A stretch of DNA of 64,000 nucleotides from Pisolithus tinctorius. Lineage: Eukaryota; Basidiomycota; Agaricomycetes; Boletales; Pisolithaceae. The notes beneath the pieces were generated by a model. It ran no database searches, was not told the DNA's origin, and was given only the letters and a program-made list of their open reading frames with translations. The translations under genes were made by a program, and so were the position numbers. Shown here piece by piece: positions 12,071 to 23,537 of this stretch (positions within the stretch are counted from its first letter, which is position 1; each line of letters starts with the position of its first letter). The DNA lies in contig JANFAH010000014.1 in the NCBI GenBank assembly GCA_024663395.1, positions 1,302,001-1,366,000 on the forward strand, given 5' to 3'.

Positions 12071-13932
12071 TGTGAGTCAAAGTGTGGAAAGGCAGTGAAA
12101 ACCAACCAAAACCAACACCAAAGACAAATATAGAGCAAGTGGTGGTGTACCTCTGTGGAACCTGGAATGCAGAAAGATCTAGTGTGGGGGAATTTCAATG
12201 GCAGGTGCTCCTAGCGCAAGTTGTTGATGAGTTATGCAGGAGAGGATGAATGAACACTGATTGAGAAGGGGATGCTGAACAGAGCAGAGGTGTTCAGCCA
12301 AAAGGACTTCTAGAATGATGGACCTTGATAAAAATGTGCTCCTGGCACAAGTTGTTGACAAGTTACGCAGGAGTGAGGAATGACTAAGCAAAAGGTTGCT
12401 GACTAAGTGTGGAGTGGACTGCAGATGATGAAGGATGGCAGATAGACTCTTTCAAATGAGCCTCAACTACCAAGTATATGAATGATGACAGATAGACCCC
12501 TTCATGGAGCCTCAACTGTTGATGACAAGTTATGCTGAGAAGAACTGACTGACTGCTGAGTGAATGGCTTCTGGTTCACTTGTGGGTAGCTAAGTACATG
12601 GGGGTTTATATACTGTGGGGGGAGCACAGCTTGTGACAAACAATTCACAAACACTTGGTAAGTAATGAGTAAGGACTGAGTAATCATGATGAGTAAGTGA
12701 GAAATGAAAAGTAAGCAAGCAAAGAAGATTGGTAAGTATTGGCAATGAATGAGCCAAGGACAGTCAAAATATCACAAAACAAGTCAAATGGAGTCAGAAA
12801 CTGAGTAAGCACACTGATATCACATTAGGGGGTGGCAATGCAAGTCAGATCTCAGTGGAGACATCTCTAGATCCAAAGATGGCACAACAGATGGATGGTG
12901 TTTCCAGATAGGGAAGTATTAATTCCAGAATTGAAGGGCATGAGTCAGGTGTCAAAGGGGGCTAGGGCATTGGGGGTCTGATGGGGCAATGGGAGCATAA
13001 GTGATTGCATCTCCCACCCTTCCATCCTCTCAGCAAAGTTAACAAAAACTTCATGAACGGGGCTCTGATGGAGGAGGAGGAGAAGGGGGGACATCTTCTG
13101 CTGGATCTTGCAGTAAGAAGGCAAGATGCACATCATACTCGTCATGAATGTGATCAGGGAGGCTGGAGAACAGTAGACTATGCTGCAGCTGTCGCAATGT
13201 GGGAAGAATGACAGACGAGACTGGAATAAAGACAGTGCAGGGAGCAGGGAGGAATGATCCATATGCTTCATCAACTGGGGAAACCAAAACAACCACATAA
13301 GACCTTTCTAACTGAGTGACAGACCTGAGGCAACCAAAGAACATCCTTCTGGAAGTCATACTGACAAGGAGAACATGCTGACCAAGCTGCATGGGACAAG
13401 ATGGGGCTGACAATGATGGGATGAACCAGGGGGCTTCAGGACAGAAGCTGGTGGGAATGCCTGGCAGATATATGTAGCCACTGTTTCTGGCAAATGAGAC
13501 AAGCAAGACAATTGACAAAGAGGTGGCCATGATTGATGGACTTAGCAAAATGAGTGTCTGATGGATGGAGTGCTGTAGAAATGTGTAGAGTGCGAGGATC
13601 CTCTCCAAATTTGGAAGGAAGAATTGTGGGGCTGAGCACTTTAAGCAAGTGTGAGAATGGAGTCAATATCTTTGGAAATGGCAGAGATATGACAAAAACT
13701 GGAATGCCATACATGGGTGCTAAAAACCTTTAATGCATGCTTAACTCACTTCCTCTTTTCTCTTTAGCACTGATGACTTGTTCTTGTGCAAAGGATGACT
13801 GTTAATGTCCAGCAGTCTTTCTATGCATGAGGCCTCTAGTCTTCATCCGCATGGCATGGGCATTGTGCACAACTTGTCGATGAGTTAGGCAGAGTGCTGT
13901 AACCATGTCCACAACACCTTTGGTGTGTGACA
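12071..13932 (-). mobile_element. Family-C repeat, copy 3 (most diverged)
   Basis: On the minus strand this 1.86-kb unit starts TGTCACACACCAAAGG and ends TTTGACTCACA, like the copies at 20864-22685 and 29290-31836. In order it holds a short leader, a conserved ORF (MYGIP..), then an AT-richer segment with a TATA box (AGTATATAAACC), and the terminal GGTTTTGGTTGGTTTTCAC block. TG..CA termini and a promoter-like 3' part suggest a long LTR or a small LTR-type element. However, no target duplication is visible. The left edge cuts a Tnp2 gene; the right edge abuts an LTR fragment. Confidence 0.8.
13051..13608 (-). CDS. Family-C conserved ORF (unknown protein), longest copy
   Basis: The 185-codon minus-strand frame is the least broken copy of an ORF found in all three C repeats. 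Conserved blocks are GYIYLPGIPTSFCPEA, LVSMTSRRMFFGCLRSV, LERSYVVV, AYGSFLPAPCTVFIPVSS and a C-terminal DEYDVHLAFLLQD. Homologous frames lie at 22487-21966 and 29455-30006, each frameshifted near VSSIILP. Conservation of these blocks despite heavy CpG decay argues for a real protein. The N-terminal part overlaps another frame (13714-13436), so the true start may be the MYGIP Met. It has no reverse transcriptase, transposase or zinc-knuckle motif that I can see. Confidence 0.55.
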   Translation of the reverse strand: MERILALYTFLQHSIHQTLILLSPSIMATSLSIVLLVSFARNSGYIYLPGIPTSFCPEAPWFIPSLSAPSCPMQLGQHVLLVSMTSRRMFFGCLRSVTQLERSYVVVLVSPVDEAYGSFLPAPCTVFIPVSSVILPTLRQLQHSLLFSSLPDHIHDEYDVHLAFLLQDPAEDVPPSPPPPSEPRS

Positions 13933-14493
13933 GCATGCAAGCCACTCCTTGAAATCATGGTAGAGGTAGAGTCATGTCAGTGGATACCTGTGTACATCAT
14001 TTGCACCCGACTGTTGGACAGGCTCCCTACACAGTAAACTCTGGCATACAGGACTAGATGGAGTGTCTTTGTTCATACATTGTTCAGGACAAGAATCCAG
14101 CAGATAACAACAGAAGCATTTCAGGCAGCAGATGAACGCTTTTGTGACAGGTGGAAGGGAGAGTTCTTTGAGAACTGTTCTGATGTCTTGAGGAACACTA
14201 TCCATGAGACTTGGCTGTGATGATCTTTGCGACTGGAACACTAAATGCAAACCAGATAGGGCAAAAGCACAATGGTCGATTGAAACGCCACAAAGCAGAT
14301 GGAGTACTGCAATGATAATGTACACGAGCAGTGAGGTCAGATCAAATGATTGGAAGGGAGTAAAGTAATGTTCTATAAATTGGCAGGTTTCAGTACCCAG
14401 GTTATCAAGGTGGCAAACTTCGAACCTGTCTGGACTTCCACAGATGTGTTTTGGCCAATGTTTCTTAACAAGGTGTCGCATTGCTGCAGCCAC
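13933..14493 (-). pseudogene. CACTA (EnSpm) Tnp2-type transposase protein, N-terminal fragment
   Basis: The minus strand encodes the Cys-rich region that precedes the tnp2 transposase in agaricomycete CACTA elements. It reads GVSIDHCAFAL, then DIRTVLKELSLPPVTKAF, then a zinc-binding run CCLKCFCCY..CPEQCMNKDTPSSPVC. After an in-frame TGA comes LYLYHDFKEWLAC. Translation is cut at 13933 where the family-C repeat starts, and the catalytic part is not found elsewhere in the window. The stop falls at a likely CGA-to-TGA change. Open frames upstream to 14972 may be earlier exons but carry no motif I can name. Confidence 0.75.
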
Positions 14494-15221
14494 TCCTCAT
14501 GCTTGAACTCATAGAGGGAGAGAATCTCATTTGTAGCTGCTGTTTGCAAAACTGTTGCTTTCAATTGCACACATATGTTCGGATGCACCAAAGCACTCTC
14601 CGCAGAAAGTAATGAGCTATGTAGATATTCCTCATAGCCAATGACACTATCGTTATGCTTTGAATGGTAAGACAAGGATAATGGGCCAGTGTTGATTTCA
14701 GGTGGTGAACCAGTAAGTCATTCTGGGATAGTGGAGGAGAAGGATGGAGGGGAACAGAACACCAAGTGTTGTAAAGAACAGTTGCACATGTAGCAGCTTC
14801 TATTCTCTGCCATCTCATATAATAGACACTGTAAATGTCCAAGAACATCTGAGCACTCTGCAGACGTTGCCACAGTAGACATGATCTGGCCACAAGTGGC
14901 CGAAGGCAAGGGATGATTGGATGGGTGCAACTGTGTGGTGGCAGAATGCGAGGAGCTTTGAAGAAACATCATGTCAGGTACTTGGGGAAGTGGAGAGTCT
15001 TACCTGACAGACCCATCATTTTGGATAAAAGGGTGCATTGATTCCATGTCGAAGTGCCAGCATTGACGAAGAGGAACAAATAATCTGAGCCACTGACCTG
15101 GGCCTTTGAACTGCCAAATGCTGCAAGCCTCCTCAAGGTTATGCCTGGCTACACAGATCGGAAATGGGCTGGACAATGCAAATCGTATCAATTGAGCACT
15201 TTGGGCAACCATGGTTGCTCT
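14494..15221 (-). other. Weakly coding interval between Tnp2 fragment and SUN gene
   Basis: Short minus-strand openings (14675-14373, 14893-14561, 14972-14718, 15212-15000) overlap in different frames. They may be exons of the Tnp2-type gene interrupted by introns or frameshifts. I cannot choose among them. CpG is somewhat higher here than in the first 13 kb, which suggests less decay. Confidence 0.35.
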
Positions 15222-16031
15222 CTAGACTACCAATTCTACTCTCACTCCATGAACATGAAAACCATACAAGCAAGTATTATCAGCACCCCAGTTACTCCTA
15301 ATCTCCAGCACTACTATGCCAAAATCCAATCCCACCACACATACATCAGGGTAAATGGGAAATGTTCACCAGTTATTAGCCCCATTGAAAGGATCGTAGC
15401 CTACATGTGCGAGTTCCATGAAAAACCCATAAGGGTTGCCTCTCTTACATGCCTCTGTGACCTCTGCTGCAGGTTGAGAGTAGGAAAGCCCTTGGAGCTG
15501 GGGGGAGGCACAAAATAGTTCAACATTTGAGGCACCTTCTAGGAAGCCCCATAGGATCATACTGTGTGGTGCCTCTCTCCAGTCGTTCATTGTCGGTACT
15601 GCTGTGTGTTTGATACTGAAATGTGTGATTGCAATTGGGCTAGCCAAACTGATACCAAGATGTCCAGTGGGCTTGGGGAGCCGCCAGCAGTCTCCTTCAT
15701 CCAGGATTGGAGTGAGAGCACGATCTGGCAAGCTGTGGCTAGTGGACTTGCTGTGAGAAGTGATGGCTGGTAGGTGGTATGCTCCTGCATCTAGTGATGC
15801 AAAGTCAAAAGCAGTGACAGTATTTGTGGAGCCGCAATTGTGAAAATTTGCTGCATCAGCCGAGGATGTATTAGTTTGGGATGGGAGAATGCCATGGAGA
15901 GCATGTATGTGAGAAAGGATCTCTTGATTTGTGCCATAGGCCAACCTGTTCCAAGCTAGGGAAATGACCACTGCACCAAATGTAAGACCTTGCAGGACCT
16001 GCAGTACCCAAAACCCCAACATGTTGAACAA
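15222..16031 (-). pseudogene. SUN-domain (Sad1/UNC-84-like) protein
   Basis: The product starts with a membrane helix (MLGFWVLQVLQGLTFGAVVI, residues ~4-26). A lumenal linker follows, then a SUN domain, the nuclear-envelope module that binds KASH proteins in the LINC complex. Visible blocks are DFASLDAGAYHLPAITS, GDCWRLPKPTGHLGISLASP, APHSMILWGFLEGASNVE, YDPFNGANNW and, after one in-frame TGA at 15368-15366, TFPIYPDV, DFGIVVLEIRSNWG and TCLYGFHVHG, ending at TAG 15224-15222. The TGA could derive from CGA by C-to-T decay. The frame is otherwise open across the stop, so the break is recent relative to its neighbours. Upstream minus-strand frame 16514-16110 may be an earlier exon. Confidence 0.8.
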
Positions 16032-16109
16032 ACAGTTATGGTCACAGTGCCGTGGATCACTAAAGGGGCAAGAATCAGAGCAGAGTCAGTAGTGATGCAG
16101 AAGCGCAGC

Positions 16110-16514
16110 TCACCCTAAATTTTGATGGTGATCCTGCTCCCCTTGTGGTTCCCATGACACTTCCTTGGGGACACCCCCTTCCACTAGTTCTGCTAGAGTG
16201 GATGTCAGCAATGTAACCCACAAATACTGTTGATCAGTATTACCAATGGGAGACAGCCATGCTATGCCTTCTTCAAGGAATGACTGGTTTCGCAAGCGCT
16301 CTGTCAGGGTGCCAGTGAGAGGGCGAGGATGATTTTTTGATATGGTGCCACTTCCACAGTAAAACATGGTGATTTCGGTGGTCACTGACATCGCACAAGT
16401 GACCATTTTATATGTGCAGCAGACAAAGGAATCATACAAATATAAAGGTGTGCGGCACGCCACCACAACTGCTTCGAACTGGACACCTTGCTGCGACCTT
16501 TGACATCCATACAT
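16110..16514 (-). CDS. Hypothetical ORF upstream of SUN gene
   Basis: A 134-codon open frame on the same strand lies 80 bp upstream of the SUN-domain ORF. It carries a hydrophobic, Cys-containing stretch near its start (LYLYDSFVCCTYKMVTCAM). I do not recognise it. It may be a 5' exon of the SUN gene separated by an intron, or an unrelated remnant. Confidence 0.3.
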   Translation of the reverse strand: MYGCQRSQQGVQFEAVVVACRTPLYLYDSFVCCTYKMVTCAMSVTTEITMFYCGSGTISKNHPRPLTGTLTERLRNQSFLEEGIAWLSPIGNTDQQYLWVTLLTSTLAELVEGGVPKEVSWEPQGEQDHHQNLG

Positions 16515-17299
16515 TGTGAAAACAGGATATTATTCTTGTGGGAGTACTGTAGGCGGCCGTACCAATGTCAGTGGTGGCTGTAGACTTCATAGGTGAGTGA
16601 ATCATGTAGTGGTGCAGATGTGGCAATTTCCTAGGTTCCTGATGGCAACTGAACTACAGATTGCAGCAGAGTATGCAGGCTGCAGGATCAGAGTCTGTGT
16701 TTGCACAACTGAAAGGGGTTTTCTTACCAGGCAGGAGATGGTTTACTTAGTAGGTTCCTCTAGCTGTGTACAATGATAATTTTTGAAATTCATCTCTGCT
16801 GCAGTTGGGCACCTAGGCCACTGAGGGAGTGCTTCTTGGGCATTTTGGCTGCAGTCATCACAACATGCTTCTTGATATGGCTGCAGCAGACAATGCCAGA
16901 TCTTGCTACACATGCCATTGGGCATACATTGTGGGAACAGTTGCGGAATATTACTAGCCATAGACACAACCATCCATAAACTGTTGTTGCCTGGTTATTT
17001 TTGTGAGCAGGGGTAACTCAATGGCTGGTACCAAGCTCTGTATCGCCTTACACAGGATGAAGTTAGTGTTCTGCATCCTGGATGTGCCATGGATTTCAGT
17101 TGGACTAAGTGTTTAGACTGGAATTACAAAAAAAAAAAAGTGGTAATGAGCAGTGGGTAATTATGGTCATCCACCTATTACTATTACTGAAACTTCCTCC
17201 CCCTCACACATTTGTACTTCTCTGCAACACTAAAAGCATAACATAGTCAGTAAAAGTGAGCAGCGAGAGTGCTGATGACTCACTCCAAGACAGCGGCTG
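16515..17299. other. No confident gene
   Basis: Openings here are short. Minus-strand 16973-16743 (76 codons) is Cys-rich but matches nothing I know. A run of 12 A's lies near 17130. The interval may contain a promoter for the minus-strand SUN gene, but no element is convincing. Confidence 0.4.
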
Positions 17300-20276
17300 T
17301 GTGTGTCAGATCAGCCTCTGGAAGCATTCTTAGTTTCGTCTTCGTATCATCATCCAGCATTAAGAGCCATGTGGCATCATAAAAGTTGCTGGGTAGTCAT
17401 GGGACTGCCTGATTTGGCATCTCCACTCAGCATGAAGGGATGTGGGTGTGTGGAAGTGTGCCATGCTTGGCATGACCATTGCAATTGAACTGCGTAGAGA
17501 GATAAATGAGATTGAATACTCACAGCCACTCAGTGGCAGCCTGAGATTGCCAACTGAGCCTTTTGATGGCATAGTGTTTCTGGCCTGGTTGGTGGTCAGT
17601 CTCATCACCACTCATTGCCTCAGGGGAAAGCATTTTCCAAAGAGAGCTGAAACATGCAAGATCCACGTGTGCTGAGCACGCATTAGCCCTACGATGTCGA
17701 AGCTGAGAGATGCCAGTCAGTAGGTACTCCTGGGCAGAGGAAAATCCTACCAATTGGCGCCTCTGCACCCTTCCCTTTTCCTTTTCTTCATCGCGATTGA
17801 TTTGAGACTGTTCCTCATCTGGTGGGTTATCAGCATGCAGCTTCACATACTGAGCACACAATGTGCACATGTGTGTCTTGAATACCCTCTTGATGTCCTC
17901 CTTCTTTGGGGAACCATACCATCCACAATCAAAAAAGTGCGAAGCGAAAACCTCAGCCACATGTTTGTTCCATGGGGAGGTGAGTGGTCCATGGAAGTCT
18001 AAACAGAAGTTCTGGGCTGTGGGACCTCCCTGACCTGTCGCAGCATACAATGCTGTGTCATTAGGAGATGCGACCTTTGGAAAGGGTTGCCTCCTGTTCT
18101 TCCTTTTGAGAAGGTAGACTGCATGTCGCTGGACATTCTCCTAAAACCCAAATTACAGTATCCAGGGATTTTGGTATGTAATTCAGCACCTACCTGCAGA
18201 CCAAGCTTTGTTTTGTTGTGACATGTCTGCTTGTAATCAGGCTTTGGATCATCGGAATCCTCCACGGGTTCAGGAATAGTGGAAGCTGGTTGAGTAGCTG
18301 GTAATGACTTGGAGGTTGCAGGGGTTGGATCCCTTGCCCCATGCTGTGTAATGGCATCATGCAAGTCTAAAATTGCTGAAGCGAGTGTGACAAGATCCCC
18401 TTTTGTCACAGATTGGGTCTGCAGCACTATTAACAAAGAAAGCATAGTATAGCGGCTATACTTACTGGGTCACCGCTCAACAACTGCTCAAGAGCAATGT
18501 CCCTGTCCTGTAGAAGTCTGCTTCAGTGCAGTTATAGGATCAGTGACAGATGCCATACCACACTGGACTGAGTCTCCCGACCAGATGATTTACCGCCACA
18601 GTTTTCCTGCTTGCCTCCATGGGCAGTGTTGCTATGACTCTGCAGCCGCTTGCTGCAAGGGGTCAGTCACAAACAAAATATTCCAAATAGTCGACTTCCT
18701 CTTACCCTGACTGTCTTCCTTGCAGCATTTCTGGGTATGTCCACAGAGCATCCTCGATATCATAACACACCTCACCTTCCCCATCACAATTAGCACTGTC
18801 ACCTTCATCACTATGTCCGCTGTGTGTCAATAATACATTACTGGCATTGTCAATGCACCTGCTGGCAATGTATAGGTTGGGCGAATCATGAAGATCTTGG
18901 CCAGTATTATTGCTGTTGCCATTCTCAATGTGATCGTCATCCTGCCCATAGATATTGTCATCACCATATCCATTTGTGCTGGGAGCAGACCTAGAAACAA
19001 GAGCTAGATGAGTGTCCGAATCTGGGGCTGGACATTGATCTGGCAAAGGCACAACCACAAGCAGGTCATGTAGGTCAGGACCTGGCAAAGTACCAGGGAT
19101 AGCAGCATGACAACACAACTGGTCAGGGAGTATGGAAGGGGATGGTAGTGAAGGGTCACCAGGGTCACCAGATGTAGGCATTTGGACATGTTCAAGAGGA
19201 GTAAGAGGCTGGGAATGACTGTGGGGTCGAGATGCTACCAGCAGCACAGTGCGCAAGTTAGGGAGTGACCTGCATGTGTGAACACAATCAAATGGGAATG
19301 AGTGGAAAGGCTGAGAATGGGATCCGATGTTATAGGGTGAAGTGCTCGTGTTCTCTGGGGACAATGATCCAGGATGATCCGGGGGGAGTGGGAGACCCTT
19401 GGAGGGGAAGAGCCATGCAGATGCACTACAATCCTCCAAAGGTCGCAGTTTGATGGTTCTAGTACAGTGCCTGTTCCTAGGGTTAGTGTCTGGACCTTTT
19501 CGTATGTCACTGCAGCTCTTGTTGGGTTGGGTTGATGTTCTCTAGGTGGGAGACATGGATACACAGCAAGTGACATGACTGAAATGCAACCCACCTGAAC
19601 AGGCACATTCATCTGTACACTAGATTCACCACAACTGTTCAAGTTGTCCAAACAAACATTTTGTTTGATTTTCTTCTGAGGAGCATGGTTGGTCAGGGTA
19701 GGAGACCTGGGCCACTTCTGGAATAAAATTTGCATCAAGAAAAAAATACAATTATTAATGGTGGTCAAGCATACCTCACCAGGTCATGGCTCGTGATCAG
19801 TAGTCAAAGGTATGGTAGACTTTGAAATTGTCTCTTCACATGCATTTTGCTGGAATAAAAAGTTGCACTAAGAAAAATCAATCACTGCAGCAGTCAAGCA
19901 TACCTTGTGGGGAGGTGACTCCTGATCAGTAGTTGAAGGTATGTCAGGCACCTTCAAGTCGTAGCATTTCAAAATCATCTCCTTGCGCACTTTGCATGCA
20001 TTCTTGTATGGGTCAAATGTTCCTCAATGCCAGGGGGTGTACTGGAACAGGCAGGCAAAACCAGGTATCATTGATAGTGGAGCAATGTTGGGGATGAAAA
20101 TACATCACTTTCATTGTTCCCATGGAATCCACTAAAATGTCCCAGTCTTGATTGATACTGCAATTCAACAGGGAATGACCTCGTCTGGGGAGCTGGTGCT
20201 TTGTGCCACTCCAAAATACCGATCCTGCAATGAGGCAGCACATGTGCGATTGTAAACCCCATGCTGCATTACACAA
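17300..20276 (-). pseudogene. Large multi-exon gene of an agaricomycete-wide unknown family
   Basis: Minus-strand open frames in order (20276-20013, 19768-19235, 19439-18702, 18445-17999, 18050-17520, then to ~17300) fit one spliced gene. The first carries SGTKHQLPRRGHSLLNC and GTMKVMYFHPQH. The middle is acidic and Ser/Asn-rich, of low complexity. The last main exon has a helical, charged region (KKEDIKRVFKTHM) followed by FSSLWKMLSPEAMSGDETDH and RLSWQSQAATEWL. A GTGAGT intron and a final NFYDATWL..LDDDTKTKLR exon follow. The 'SP(D/E)AMSGDE(T/S)D' signature is one I associate with a much-repeated hypothetical family in mushroom genomes; its function is unknown to me. Stops and frame changes make an intact product unlikely. 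Confidence 0.5.
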
Positions 20277-20401
20277 TGGCTATGGCAAAAACATATGAGC
20301 TCCAATCCAGGGGCTCACTGCGTCTGAAAGAGTCATTGAGCTTGAACACTGGCTCAACATGATGGAACAACACACAAGTGGATGTACCAGTATCAGTAGC
20401 A

Positions 20402-20863
20402 GCACAAAAGGCTGGTATCCTTCAAAGAGTGGATCGAGCAGATCAATATCCAAAACATATCTGGACAGAACAAGGTTTTTGTCAAGAAGGTGAAAAAAAG
20501 TTGACTTGACACCACAAATCAAACGGATTGGTATCCAATAAGTCAAGTATGAAAGAGAATGCACCCGGTACCAGGTAGCACAAACACAGAAAGGCAGACA
20601 AGGCTGGTATCTTTGAACAAATGGATCAAATGGATTGATATCCAAATGACATCTGGACAGAGCAAGGAGAAAAAAAGGGTCAATTTAATGCTGCAGATCA
20701 AATGGATTGGTATCCAATAAGTCAAGTATGAAAGAGAATGCACCCAGTACCAGGTAGCACAAACACAGAAAGGCAGACAAGACTGGTATCTTTGAATGAA
20801 CAGATCAAATGGATCAATATCCAAATGACATCTGGACAGAGCAATGCTCTTGTCATCACCTGC
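20402..20863. repeat. 179-bp tandem repeat, ~2.6 units
   Basis: The segment GTACCAGGTAGCACAAACAC and its context (GGTATCC, GACATCTGGACAGA, CAAGTATGAAAGAGAATGC) recurs with a 179-bp offset (word GCACCC at 20561 and 20740). A more diverged partial unit lies before it from 20402. The array ends exactly at the 3' terminus of family-C copy 2 (20864). The unit length is near-nucleosomal, like the array at 24416. Confidence 0.85.
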
Positions 20864-22685
20864 TGTGAGTCAAAGTGAGGTTCAGTGGTGGAAACCAACC
20901 AAAACCAACACAAAAGACAAAAAGAGCAAGTGGTGGTGTGCCTATGCAGTACCTAGATGGTAGAACCTTTGATTTGGGCGGGTTTTTGCAAACTACAACA
21001 CTCAAAGATGAGTGCTGAGGGTTGGGGGTGCTCCTGATGAAGAGGGAGCAAGAATGTGATAGATTGCGATGGGGTAGACTGCTGTCAGCCTACAGATGGA
21101 TGGATGATGACTTAATTCAATGTCCTAGGCTGCGCTGAGCTCAGGAAGGGCTTGGAGTGAAGTATATTGATGATAGACGATGATAAGTGAAGTAGATGAT
21201 AGCTAGACCCTTAATAAAGTCTCAACTATCAAAGCTGATGAATGACTTACTGAGAGATGATAAAAATGCGAGCAAGAGGGGCTCTCTGACATCTTCTTCT
21301 TTTTCAGCTATCTAAGTACAGTGATTTATATACAGTACAGGGGCATTGCCTATGGAAAACAAGGTGCAAACACTTGGTAAGTGATTGGTAACTGATGAAT
21401 AAGGAATGTAAGTGATGGGTAATTGTCTTTAGAAAGCATTGGTAAGCATTGGTAAGGATAAGTAAGCCAAAAAGTGAAGAATCAGTAAGCAAGGTCAAAA
21501 GATTGGTAAGTATTGGCAATAGATGAGTCAAAGACAGTCAGAATGTCAAAGTATGAGTCAAGTAATGTCAGGAACTGGGAAAGCGCACTGGAATCGCATT
21601 AGGGGGAGGCTGTGCATGTCACATCTCAAAGAGATCTCCTTTGGGCCGAAGTGGGATGACAGAGAGGCAGCGCTGATCTGATACCGATATAGTACATCCA
21701 AAAGCAGACAGGGTGAGTCAGATGTCAACAGGGGTCAAGCTTTGGGGGTCTGTGGGGTGACAGGAGCATGGGGGATCGCAACTTTCCCCCCCAAACCATC
21801 CTCTCAGTGAAGCAAATAGATACTTCATGAATGAGGCTCTGTTGGAAGAGAGGATGAAGGGGGAGCATCTTCTGCTGTATCTTGCAACAAGGAGGCAAGA
21901 TGTGCATCATACTTGTCATGGATGCGATCAGGGAGAGTGGAGAACAGTAGATTATACTGTAGCTGTCACAATTTTGGGAGAATGATGGATGAGACTGGTA
22001 TGAAGACATTGCAGGGAGCAGGGAGGAAGGATCCATATGCTTCTTTGACTGGAGAGACTGAAACAACCACATAAGACCTTTCCAAGTGAATGACAGACCT
22101 GAGGCGACCAAAGAATGTCCTCCTAGAGGTCATACTGACAAAAAGAATGCACTGTCCAAGCTGGATGGGCTGAGAGGGGGCAGACGAGGATGGGATGTAC
22201 CAGGACGCTTCAGGACAGAAGCTGGTAGGAACTCCTGGTAGATATACATAGCCATGGTCCCTAGCAAAGGGGACAAGTGAAATGATTGATGTGGAGGCAG
22301 CCATATCAGAAGAATTAGCAAAATGAGTGTCTTTTGGAGGGAGTGCTGTAGAAACATGTGGGGTGTGCAGATCCTTTCCAATTTTGGAAGGTAGGATCAC
22401 GTGGCTGAGCACTACAAGCGAGTGTGGGAATGGTTTCAGTATCTGCAGAAACGGTGGAGATATGTTGAAAACTGGAATGCCGTACATGGGCGCTTAAGAA
22501 TTTTAACCAGTGCTTAACTCGCTCCCTTTCTTTTTCTTTGGCATTGACGACTCATTCTTGTGTGAGGGATGACTGCTGACATTTCTGGCTGTCCTTCTTT
22601 GCATGAGAGCTATGGTCTTCATCTCCATTCATCAGCTGTATCCATTTCCACCTCACCACACCTTTGGTGTGTGACATTGGGTGCA
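20864..22685 (-). mobile_element. Family-C repeat, copy 2
   Basis: This 1.82-kb minus-strand copy is uninterrupted and closely matches copy 1 outside copy 1's solo-LTR insertion. It contains the start of a basic protein (GCCAAAGAAAAAG, reading KKKK). The C ORF (22487-21966, then frameshifted to 21725) follows. Next are a Pro/Ser segment, a promoter-like region with CTGTATATAAATCAC near 21320, and the terminal TTTGACTCACA at 20864. It provides the empty-site sequence for the LTR in copy 1: ACCCCTGTTGACAT is contiguous here. No flanking target duplication is seen (CCTGC / TTGGG). Confidence 0.8.
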
Positions 22686-23537
22686 CAGCGAATCCCACAA
22701 TCTGCTGTTTCCCATGGTTGATGTGTGATGATTGCTGTACTGCAATTATGACAAGGTGTGGGATTTGAATGAGGTCACCCAGCATACTGGCAACAACAAT
22801 TGGTGGGTCTTCTCTGGTATTGTGAGCATGTCATCTTGACGGATTACTGTCCCTCTTCATTAGCACTGGTATGCAATGGCTTGGTTACCCGAAGATTGCT
22901 TGAGTTGGCATATAAGAGCCACCTTGACACTGTCAACTACCACTGCATTGGAAAATACAGATCGGTCGACATTTCTACCAGAGATCAGGTAGTACAAGAA
23001 AGGCGCTCTTGTATGCCACCTGGGAGATTATCGTGTGTTCTGTTCTTGTTGATTGCCATGCACTACTGAGAATCTAATGCCCATCTTGTCAGGTGATGCT
23101 GGACTCATGGAACTGCCTGGTGGTGCCTGCAGTGGACGATTCCAGTACTCCTGAACAATGGCATGTGTTCTCACAGTGACATCATATCCACAACTTGCTG
23201 GAGCTCATAATGTCTGGGCTGTGTCCCTCTCTGGAGCAACATTTAGTAATTGGTGGTATGTAGGATCATCAAGTGATGAAATAGTCAGATCATTGATTGC
23301 TGCATAGAGTGCGAAGCCGAAGCTTGGGAGTGTGGCTCCCACCACTCAGATGAAACTGGAGCTTGAGGATTGGAATCCAGAGGATATGAACACCAGGCCA
23401 CTCAACTTTCTTCCCCACTTCTCAGCTTCGAACTTTTCTCTACCTTGAGATATACAATGGCTGCAACATGGCCTGCACAACTGCACCAAAAAAGAGGCAC
23501 TCTTGTTGGGACATGACACCAGTGGAAAATAGCTGCT
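22686..23537. other. No confident gene
   Basis: Plus-strand frame 22800-23069 (89 codons) and minus-strand frame 23630-23346 show no motif I recognise. The C repeat's left edge and the SF3B1 pseudogene bound the interval. CpG content is intermediate. Confidence 0.4.
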
